Part shown: positions 56,534 through 64,000 of the stretch, one piece after another
Numbering within the stretch: the first letter of the stretch is position 1
Layout: each line of letters begins with the position of its first letter
NCBI GenBank assembly: GCA_029266835.1
Contig: JAQSWD010000003.1
Span: 1 to 64,000 of the forward strand
Source of the DNA: Steroidobacteraceae bacterium
Lineage (GTDB): Bacteria > Pseudomonadota > Gammaproteobacteria > Steroidobacterales > Steroidobacteraceae
Direction: 5' to 3'
DNA: 64,000 nucleotides
Notes under the pieces: model-generated
The model's input: only the letters and a program-made list of their open reading frames with translations
Told to the model about the DNA's origin: nothing
Databases searched by the model: none
Position numbers and translations under genes: made by a program

Positions 56534-59512
56534 TCAGAACGTGCCGCGGATACCCAGCAGCACCGCGTATCCCGGGTCGTAGAAGGCGCGGGCCGCGTTG
56601 CTGAAGGCTCCGCTGTCATTACCCCAGGTCTGGCGAATGGTTTCGCCGGTGATGTTGATCACGTTGAGCGTGATCTGGGGCGACGACGGCAGGCTTTCGA
56701 ACTTGTAGCTCGCCGACAGGTCCAGCTGGTTGGTCGCGTCCGTCCAGAAGCGGGCACCAGTGATGCCTTCCTGGTTGGTTCCGGACGAGATCTGCTCGTC
56801 GTTGTGCACGAATGACAGCCGGACGGAGGCGGGTCCATTGTCGTAATACAGCGTGGCGTTGTATGTGACCGGCGCGATACCCACCGCGACGGCCGGCTGG
56901 CCCGTCCCACCCTCGGTGCTCTGCTTCACGTTGGTGTAGTTCGCCTGAAAGCCGAATCCTTCCGTGATGAAGTTGAGAGGCTGCACCCAGGTGAGTTCGT
57001 AGCCGCGGATGTTGAGCTGGCCAGGCGCATTGATCTGACGCGTCTGGTTGACCGTTGCCAGGCCGGGTCCACCACGGGAAGTGATGGCCGTCTGCTGCGT
57101 CGGGCTCAACGTGTCGAAGGTGATGCCCAGCGGCGCGAGGCTGCTGAAGGGCACCACGGTCAGCTCACCCACCGTGAAGCCGGTGATTTGCTTCTGGAAC
57201 AGCGTGAGGCCCACGTAGCCTTCGTCGCCCGTGTACCACTCGCCGCCCAGGTCGATGTTGGTGGACAGGTAAGGAGCCAGTGTCGGGTTGCCCACGGTCA
57301 GCGCCTGCGCGGACGGATCGCTGAACTGCGCGTTCGGCAGCATGTCGCGCGGGCTGGCGCGCGTAATGGTGCGCGAGCTCGCGAAACGCAGCACGACATC
57401 GTCTCTCACCGTCAGTGCCGCGCTCATCGACGGCAGGAACTGCGAGTAGGTAGTGTCGTTGCTCGCCTGCACGATGGTGATGGTGGTGCCGTTGTTGAGC
57501 GTCACCGGGCCCGCCACGAACTGGTCGGTCTCGACGAAGCGGCCACCGAGGTTGTAGCGCAGCTCCTTGCCCAGGATTTCGCTCCTGGCATTGAACTCCA
57601 CGTAATAACCCATGGTGTCTTCTTCGATGATGCCGTTGGCGGCGCCAGTGGCCGCGCCGGTTCCTACCGGGGCATTGCGCGAATACTCGTGATAGTTGGT
57701 CGCGTCGAAGAAGGCGTCGTAGTCGACCGTGATGAACCCGGCCGGACCCGCCGTGAGGAACTGCGAAAGGTCGGCTTGCGTGACCGCCGAGCCCGCCTGG
57801 CCATTGCAGCCGGGGGCCGTACCAGGGGCGGGAATGAACGCACCGCCGCCACCGCAAACATGCTGCTGCCATTCACGGCTGTTGTCACGGCCCGAAATGC
57901 CGCGATGCATGGAGTCATAGGCCAGGCCCACCTTGATGTTCTGATCGTCGTCACCGAACGTGAAATCGAGATGCGCGCCCTCGTTGGTGACCAGCCTCTT
58001 CTCGTTCTGGATGTTCACGCGGCCGCCGCCGGCCCAGGTCCATCCCAGGTTCGGATCGTTGACGTCGGCACTCGGGGTGATGGTGACGAAATCGCCGCTG
58101 GTGTTGTCGAAGTCGGCCGTGATGCCCTGGTTCAGCGGAGTGTTGACCAGGATCGTCGGTGCTTCGCGGAAGAACCAGCTGCGGCTCTTGTTCACCGCGA
58201 GGTCCATGCGCACCGAATCATTGATCTGCCAGCGCGCGCCGGGGTTGAACCCCCAGAAATCCACCTGTTCGTCGTAGGGACGGGCCTCGAGGAACCACTG
58301 GGCATTGGCAATTGTGGCGCTGGTGACCACGTTGTTGTCGTCGACCTGCATCGCCGTCGGAATCATCGCGCCATTGCGGCCGACGAGATTGAGATCCAGG
58401 CGATTGAAGGCGCGGTGTGCCTTGGAATACAGCGTGTCGAAATACAGGTGCAGATCGTCGGTGGGGCGGTACTCGAGAGAGACCAGGCCCGAATAACGAT
58501 CGCGGTTTCCGTCGATGAAAGCCGGCCGGCCGAGGCGCGGGAACAGCGCCTGGTCGATCTGCCGCAGCGACAGGCCAGGGTTGATCTGCTGTAGATAGGC
58601 ACCGTCGATCGGCGTGCCGGCGACGAGGCCCGCACCGGCATTGACGGGCACCGCGCCCGGGATCACCCAGCCATTGCCGCCACCCACGTTGCAACCGCTG
58701 TTGGCGCCGGCTCCGGCATTCGGGCTGGTCGCGGGCGTCGTGACGGGCGGCGCGACGCCGCACTGGAAGTAGCTGAGGTTCGGATTCGTGTAACCGATGG
58801 TTTCGAAGCCGGTCGTCGTGGAGTCGGAGTCGACTCCCGCGAAACCGACCAGCACGCCGAACTTCTCTCCCGTCCAGCTTCCCATGAGCGAACCGCGCGG
58901 GCTCGTGGCCTCGCTGGCATCGCTGTAGCCGGCCTGAAGCTGGTAATTGAAATGCGTGCCCGGGTTGTCGAACGGCCGCGCGGTGCGCATGTTGACGGTA
59001 CCCGCCGCGCCGCCTTCGAGCTGGCTGGCCACCGGCGACTTGCTGACGTCGAGCCGGGTGAACAGTTCCGTCGGGAACAGATCGAGGTCGAGCTCGCGGT
59101 TCTGGCCCTGGCTGTCGACGCGGCCCGTGGAGGCCACGCCCACGGCGGCGCCGTTGATGGTGGTCTTCGTGAAATTGGTGTTCAGGCCGCGAATCGCGAT
59201 ATTGAGACCTTCACCGGTCACTTCGCGCGTCAGCTGGACGCCCGGGATGCGGTTGAGCGATTCGGCGATGTTCAGATCCGGGAACTTGCCGATGTCTTCG
59301 GCGAACACCGAATCGGAGAATCCCACGGACTCGCGCTTCGCATTCGTGGCGCTCTGCAGCGAGGCGCGATAGCCGGTCACGGTGACCTCTTCGACTTCCT
59401 CCTGGGAGCGCTCAGGTTCTTGCGCTTGCGCGGACGCGGTGGCGGTCGCCAACGCGGCGCATACCCCGGCAGCCACGAGCGAAAGCTGGAAATTCTTTGG
59501 ATGGTCAATCAT
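56534..59512 (-). CDS. TonB-dependent receptor (Caulobacter-type long OMR family)
   Basis: Signal peptide; EVTVTGYRASLQSATNAKRESVGFSDSVFAEDIGKFPDLNIAESLNRIPGVQLTRE plug; C-terminal DPGYAVLLGIRGTF; start chosen at MIDHPKNF. Confidence 0.95.
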   Translation of the reverse strand: MIDHPKNFQLSLVAAGVCAALATATASAQAQEPERSQEEVEEVTVTGYRASLQSATNAKRESVGFSDSVFAEDIGKFPDLNIAESLNRIPGVQLTREVTGEGLNIAIRGLNTNFTKTTINGAAVGVASTGRVDSQGQNRELDLDLFPTELFTRLDVSKSPVASQLEGGAAGTVNMRTARPFDNPGTHFNYQLQAGYSDASEATSPRGSLMGSWTGEKFGVLVGFAGVDSDSTTTGFETIGYTNPNLSYFQCGVAPPVTTPATSPNAGAGANSGCNVGGGNGWVIPGAVPVNAGAGLVAGTPIDGAYLQQINPGLSLRQIDQALFPRLGRPAFIDGNRDRYSGLVSLEYRPTDDLHLYFDTLYSKAHRAFNRLDLNLVGRNGAMIPTAMQVDDNNVVTSATIANAQWFLEARPYDEQVDFWGFNPGARWQINDSVRMDLAVNKSRSWFFREAPTILVNTPLNQGITADFDNTSGDFVTITPSADVNDPNLGWTWAGGGRVNIQNEKRLVTNEGAHLDFTFGDDDQNIKVGLAYDSMHRGISGRDNSREWQQHVCGGGGAFIPAPGTAPGCNGQAGSAVTQADLSQFLTAGPAGFITVDYDAFFDATNYHEYSRNAPVGTGAATGAANGIIEEDTMGYYVEFNARSEILGKELRYNLGGRFVETDQFVAGPVTLNNGTTITIVQASNDTTYSQFLPSMSAALTVRDDVVLRFASSRTITRASPRDMLPNAQFSDPSAQALTVGNPTLAPYLSTNIDLGGEWYTGDEGYVGLTLFQKQITGFTVGELTVVPFSSLAPLGITFDTLSPTQQTAITSRGGPGLATVNQTRQINAPGQLNIRGYELTWVQPLNFITEGFGFQANYTNVKQSTEGGTGQPAVAVGIAPVTYNATLYYDNGPASVRLSFVHNDEQISSGTNQEGITGARFWTDATNQLDLSASYKFESLPSSPQITLNVINITGETIRQTWGNDSGAFSNAARAFYDPGYAVLLGIRGTF

Positions 59513-59723
59513 CGGTTTGCCCCCTACGGCTGTTGAACTGAATGGGTGGCCGGTGTCCTCGAACGGACACCCGCTCTCGCAAAATTCAAAGGGGGTGGAA
59601 TCTCCGGTGCGAAATGCAGTAGCCGCGGTAAACCGCCGCCACCTCGCCGACCGGATCGATGCCCCCCACTTGGACAGCCCCAGGTCCGCAGACCCGGAGC
59701 AGTCCCGGCGAGGACCGTAACAA

Positions 59724-59758
59724 CTGGTCAGGCCAAATACAAGAATCCGCCTGACCAG
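59724..59758. promoter_or_regulatory. inverted repeat CTGGTCAGGC-N15-GCCTGACCAG between divergent TonB receptor and GntR regulator genes
   Basis: Perfect 10-bp arms; FadR-subfamily-like TGGTC/GACCA half sites. Confidence 0.7.
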
Positions 59759-59853
59759 CTGGCTTGACCTGTTCAGATGGGTAGTCACCGATACCCGAAC
59801 CGTGATGCTGCGAGTGCTTGTTGCGGGCCGCCGGCCAACCGATACTCCGCGCC

Positions 59854-60603
59854 ATGTCCGAACCGCGCCGCCTGTACGAGCAGATTGCCCAGAAAGTCGC
59901 CTCGGACATCGCCTCGGGGAAGTACGGGCTCGGGCAGCGGCTCCCGTCGGAACGGGAGCTGGCCCAGGTATTCAGCGTGTCGCGGCCCACGGTCCGCGAA
60001 GCCATCATCGCGCTCGAACTCGACGGGCTGGTGGAAGTACGAGTGGGCTCAGGCGTTTACGTCACGCATGAGCGGCCACCCACGGGCAAGGTGGGCGCCA
60101 AGGACATCGGGCCCTTCGAACTACTGGAGGCCCGGCGGGTGATCGAAGGCGAGGCCTGCGCCATGGCCGCGCTGCGCATCACCGATGACGAACTCCAGAA
60201 GCTGAACGATCTGCTGGCGGTGATGCGCACCGACAATCAGCACAACGAAATCCTCATGAGCGAGGAAGCCGATCGCCAGTTTCACGAGATCATCGCACTG
60301 GCTACCCAGAACACCGCCATCTACGCCTCGGTCCAGATGCTCTGGGATTCGCGCACCAGGTCCCCGCAGACCCACATGGTGGACGATCTCGTGCGCGCGC
60401 ATGGCGTGAAGCCGCCGATCGCCGAGCACGCCGCCATCGTGCGCGCACTCAAGCGGCGCGATCCGGACGCCGCCAGGTCGGCGATGCACAAGCACATCAC
60501 CCGCGTGATCGAGCGCCTGCTGGAACACACCGAGGTCAAGGAAATGCAACGCGTCCGCGAGACCGCGGCTGAAAAGCGCCGCTGGTACAGCTCGGTACGC
60601 TGA
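59854..60603 (+). CDS. GntR-family (FadR subfamily) transcriptional regulator
   Basis: LYEQIAQKVASDIASGKYGLGQRLPSERELAQVFSVSRPTVREAIIALELDGLVEVRVGSGVYV; FCD domain. Confidence 0.94.
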   Translation: MSEPRRLYEQIAQKVASDIASGKYGLGQRLPSERELAQVFSVSRPTVREAIIALELDGLVEVRVGSGVYVTHERPPTGKVGAKDIGPFELLEARRVIEGEACAMAALRITDDELQKLNDLLAVMRTDNQHNEILMSEEADRQFHEIIALATQNTAIYASVQMLWDSRTRSPQTHMVDDLVRAHGVKPPIAEHAAIVRALKRRDPDAARSAMHKHITRVIERLLEHTEVKEMQRVRETAAEKRRWYSSVR

Positions 60604-60617
60604 GCCGCACTCCGCGG

Positions 60618-61577
60618 TCAGCGGGTGAGCCGCGCGACGAAGTCTTCCATGAACTGCGGAATGTCGACCGTCAACGCCACCTGGGCGTTCGGATCGCCCT
60701 CAGCGGCGGTGGTCAGCCCGGCATCGCTGACCACGATGCGCAACGCACGCAGCTCGTAGTGCCGGCGTGGATGCACCAGCTCCAGGGCGAGCACGTCAAA
60801 CAAGGTAGGCAGGTCGCCCTTCCAGTGGTTGGTGTGGCGCCAGATCTGATCCAGTGAGGCCAGCGCATCGTTGAGCGGTGTGCCATGCGTGAATATCCGC
60901 ACGCGCATGTCCGGCGTGAGCTTGAGGTCGGCGGTCGAATCCAGCGGCGCCACCAGCAGCGGCACACCCGAGGTGAAAACCACCTGCGCGGCGCGCGCAT
61001 TCGATTTGATGTTCCATTCGGGTTCGGGCTTCGAGTCCGGCGCATGGCCGCGATACACGGCCCCACCCATGAGCGCGATGGCGCGAATCTTCGCGCCGAC
61101 GCCAGGCTCCGATTGCAGCAACGCGGCGATGTTGGTGAGTTCGCCCACCGCGATGATCGTCACCTGACGTGGCCGCCGGTTGATCTCGCGGCGCATGAAA
61201 TCCACGGCACCGCTGGTGTGCAGGCTGGGAGAATTGAAATCCGCCGCCCACTCCACCTGCTTCATGTACTGCGTCGGTGTCGAGATGCCGGCGTACACGG
61301 GTGTCTTTGCCCACTTCCCACCCGCTACGCTCAGTAGTTTGGCGGCCAGCCGCGCGCGCGCATCGGCGTCACTCGAAACCGTGGTCACGCCCAGTACTTG
61401 CAGCTCGGGACGTTGCATCAACGCGGCCAGCGCGTAGGCGTCGTCGATGTCCGTTCCGATGTCGGTGTCGAAAATCACCGGAGAAACGGCCACCGGCGGC
61501 GGGCCGTCGGCGCGCGACGTGTCGTGCGCGGTGCACAGACCCGCACACAACAAGGCTGAGAGAAGGACTCGCATCAT
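60618..61577 (-). CDS. secreted/periplasmic nucleoside hydrolase (inosine-uridine preferring type)
   Basis: Signal peptide MMRVLLSALLCAGLCTAHDTSRA; PVIFDTDIGTDIDDAYALAALMQRPELQVLGVTTVSSDA. Confidence 0.92.
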   Translation of the reverse strand: MMRVLLSALLCAGLCTAHDTSRADGPPPVAVSPVIFDTDIGTDIDDAYALAALMQRPELQVLGVTTVSSDADARARLAAKLLSVAGGKWAKTPVYAGISTPTQYMKQVEWAADFNSPSLHTSGAVDFMRREINRRPRQVTIIAVGELTNIAALLQSEPGVGAKIRAIALMGGAVYRGHAPDSKPEPEWNIKSNARAAQVVFTSGVPLLVAPLDSTADLKLTPDMRVRIFTHGTPLNDALASLDQIWRHTNHWKGDLPTLFDVLALELVHPRRHYELRALRIVVSDAGLTTAAEGDPNAQVALTVDIPQFMEDFVARLTR

Positions 61578-61741
61578 GTTTCTCCTTGCCGCGAGTATAG
61601 GACCAGTTGTTTCGGCGGCGGCCGCGTACCGGCCGGCGAAATACTTGAACAAGGGGACCTGCCTGCGCCCGCCATCGAGCTTCGAACGAGTAGAGCAAGC
61701 GCCGGGTCGAACCAGCCGGCGGCGCTGCTAATCTAGGCGCC

Positions 61742-62248
61742 ATGAATCCCTCGCGTCCGAACTACCAGGACATGCCTTCGCCCATCGGCAGGCTGCGCCT
61801 GATTGCCGACGGTGACGCCCTGATGGGCATCTGGTTCGAACAGGGCCGCGATGCGCGCAAGGGCGACGCCACCCTGGTCGAGCGCAACTCCCCCGTGCTC
61901 GATCGAACGCGAGCGCAGCTCGAGGAATATTTCCGCGGCGAGCGGCGCGAGTTCGACCTGCCACTGGCGCCGCGCGGTACGGAATTTCAGCGTCGCGTGT
62001 GGCAGCAGTTGCGCGACATCGAATATGGCACCACCACCACCTATGGCGCGCTGGCGCAGGAGCTGGGTAATCCCGGCGCCTCGCGCGCCGTCGGGCTCGC
62101 GAATGGCTGCAACCCGATTCCCATCGTCATCCCCTGCCATCGCGTGATCGGCGCCAATGGCGCGCTCACCGGCTTCGGCGGCGGTCTGCCGATCAAGAGC
62201 GCACTGCTCGAACTCGAGCGTGCCGACCGGCAACCTCGGCTGTTATGA
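61742..62248 (+). CDS. ogt: methylated-DNA--[protein]-cysteine S-methyltransferase
   Basis: GTEFQRRVWQQLRDIEYGTTTTYGALAQELGNPGASRAVGLANGCNPIPIVIPCHRVIGANGALTGFGGG. Confidence 0.95.
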   Translation: MNPSRPNYQDMPSPIGRLRLIADGDALMGIWFEQGRDARKGDATLVERNSPVLDRTRAQLEEYFRGERREFDLPLAPRGTEFQRRVWQQLRDIEYGTTTTYGALAQELGNPGASRAVGLANGCNPIPIVIPCHRVIGANGALTGFGGGLPIKSALLELERADRQPRLL

Positions 62249-62989
62249 AGCCCGCGACGCCGCCGTCGAGCGGCGCCGCACGAGAATCAGGCCTCCCAGG
62301 CCGATGGCCACCAGCACCCACGTGTCGGGTTCCGGCACCGCGGTTGCAACCCGGTTCAGTTCGGTCACATGGCTCGAGAGCCGCGTCTCGCCTATCCACC
62401 CACCGTTATCGTCATACAGCGTGGCCCAGAGGTTGAAGCCCATGGTGCCGAACACATCGGTGCCCGGCAGCGCGTCGAGTTCGGGCATGACATCCCACAG
62501 CGGAGCCGAGGAAGTTCCCCAGAGTTCGAAACGGTAGTACACGTTAGCCGGCGTGCCCGCGGGTTCGGCCAGCGAGCCGTACAACGACCACTGGTCGAAC
62601 AGCGCACCACCGCCGCCCGGAACATCGTTGCCTATTCCCAGGCTCGAGGAATTCCAGCCCCAGGGCGGCGGAACCTGCAGGCCCTGCGGACCGGAAAAGC
62701 TGGCGTTTCCGCCGGTAGCCCCGAAGGCCACGGTGAATGAAAGCATCTGGTCGAAGAAGTTTTTCTGCGTGCTGTCCTGGTAGTAAGGCGCGGTGTCGCT
62801 TTCGAGAACGAACTGGCCCGAGAACGGCGTCAGGTGATCGATTCCCATGTCGACATAGAAGTCGCCGGCCCACGGCACGCTGGTGCCGTTGGTGGTGCCG
62901 GAAAATTCGTAGGTGATGGGCACTGCGCGCGCGGGCGCCGATGACAACACCGCGAACGACAACGCCGCGGCGACTAGTTTGAGACGCAT
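62243..62989 (-). CDS. PEP-CTERM sorting domain-containing protein
   Basis: Signal peptide; C-terminal VPEPDTWVLVAIGLGGLILVRRR. Confidence 0.9.
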   Translation of the reverse strand: MRLKLVAAALSFAVLSSAPARAVPITYEFSGTTNGTSVPWAGDFYVDMGIDHLTPFSGQFVLESDTAPYYQDSTQKNFFDQMLSFTVAFGATGGNASFSGPQGLQVPPPWGWNSSSLGIGNDVPGGGGALFDQWSLYGSLAEPAGTPANVYYRFELWGTSSAPLWDVMPELDALPGTDVFGTMGFNLWATLYDDNGGWIGETRLSSHVTELNRVATAVPEPDTWVLVAIGLGGLILVRRRSTAASRAS

Positions 62990-63083
62990 GCGATCCCCGT
63001 CCGTTCTTCTTGTTCTGCTGCGGGGTCGACTTTACGCCCCCGCGCCGTTTGCGCAGGCGTCAGTTGACATATGCAGGTGCGAC

Positions 63084-64000
63084 TCAGGCGTAGAAGAATC
63101 GCACGATGTGGAAGAACACCGGCGCGGCGAAGCAGATCGAATCGGTGCGATCGAGCATGCCGCCATGGCCCTCGATCATCACACCCCAGTCCTTGGCGCC
63201 CAGGCTGCGTTTGACCGCCGACAGCGTGAGCCCGCCGAGGAAGCCCATGATGACGATGGCAGCCGAGATCGCCGCTGACTGCAGCGGAGTGAATGGCGTG
63301 ATCCACCACATGGCGCCGCCGATGGCCGTGGCGGCAAGTCCGCCCCCGACGAGTCCTTCGACCGTTTTCGACGGGCTCACCACCGGTGCAACCTTCGTCT
63401 TGCCGAACAACTTGCCGAACACGTACTGCATGACATCGCTCATCTGCACGACCAGCAGCAGATAGAACAGCAGCAGAGCGCCACGTCCCGCCTGCCCGGG
63501 AATTTCCAGCATCAGGAGGGCCGGCGCATGGCTCAGGCAGTAGACGGTGACCATGAGTCCCCACTGCTGCTTGGCGCTGCGCGACAGGAAGTCGTCGATG
63601 TCCGAACGCAGTGCCGCGATGGACGGCAGCAGCAGGAATGCCCACACCGGGATGAACACGACGAACACGCCGTAACGCTCGATGCCGATGAGCACGTACT
63701 GCAGCGGCAGCACCATGAAGAATGACAGCGACAAGGGAAGGTGATCGCCGGGCCGGCTGGGCGTCAGCGTGATGAATTCACGCAGTGCGAAGAACGAGGC
63801 CAGCGCGAACAACACGATGGTGACGGTCGGGCCGGTGAGAAAGGCCACCGCGAGGATGCCCACCATCACCCACCAGGCATTGATGCGCTCCACCAGGTTC
63901 CGGCGGCTGGCGGCCTTCTTCTCGTCGCCCGGCCGGCGGGTCAGCACCGCGCCGGTCAACGAAGCCAGGCTCAACAACCCGACCAGTCCGCCGAACAGCC
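63084..64000 (-). CDS. phosphatidate cytidylyltransferase family protein (5' end beyond window)
   Basis: KRSLGAKDWGVMIEGHGGMLDRTDSICFAAPVFFH CDP-DAG synthase signature; frame open to position 64000. Confidence 0.88.
   Translation of the reverse strand, partial: LFGGLVGLLSLASLTGAVLTRRPGDEKKAASRRNLVERINAWWVMVGILAVAFLTGPTVTIVLFALASFFALREFITLTPSRPGDHLPLSLSFFMVLPLQYVLIGIERYGVFVVFIPVWAFLLLPSIAALRSDIDDFLSRSAKQQWGLMVTVYCLSHAPALLMLEIPGQAGRGALLLFYLLLVVQMSDVMQYVFGKLFGKTKVAPVVSPSKTVEGLVGGGLAATAIGGAMWWITPFTPLQSAAISAAIVIMGFLGGLTLSAVKRSLGAKDWGVMIEGHGGMLDRTDSICFAAPVFFHIVRFFYA

Overview
This 64 kb window is a high-GC bacterial chromosome segment that contains the replication-origin neighbourhood. Synteny and gene content look gammaproteobacterial, possibly Steroidobacteraceae/Xanthomonadales-like; that taxonomic guess is inference. 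The core is mnmG ... mnmE-yidC-yidD-rnpA-rpmH (minus strand) divergent from dnaA-[oriC-like DnaA boxes]-dnaN-recF-gyrB (plus strand). Two parS-like 16-mers are embedded in the recF coding sequence. Flanking regions carry uvrD-pyrF, trkA-trkH, an NfeD/SPFH pair, a NatAB-like ABC exporter, a MacAB-like system with two tandem permeases, a GH11 xylanase, a LysR/pirin divergent pair, a TonB receptor/GntR/secreted nucleoside hydrolase locus, a PEP-CTERM protein and cdsA. I saw no tRNA/rRNA genes, CRISPR arrays, prophage or transposase genes. The most unusual signals are (i) strong apparent over-use of the octamer CTATCTAC and the related CTAACTAC, the first mostly in one codon phase using the rare Leu codon CTA and the second at convergent gene ends; (ii) rare TTA codons recurring in the context TTGTTAGG; (iii) two parS-like sites inside recF while rsmG-parAB is missing from its usual place; (iv) a perfect 26-bp-arm palindrome just upstream of uvrD; and (v) an orphan CheD-like protein lacking the catalytic Cys. 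No clear-cut new multi-gene system was found. Coordinates of motifs were read by eye and counts are lower bounds.
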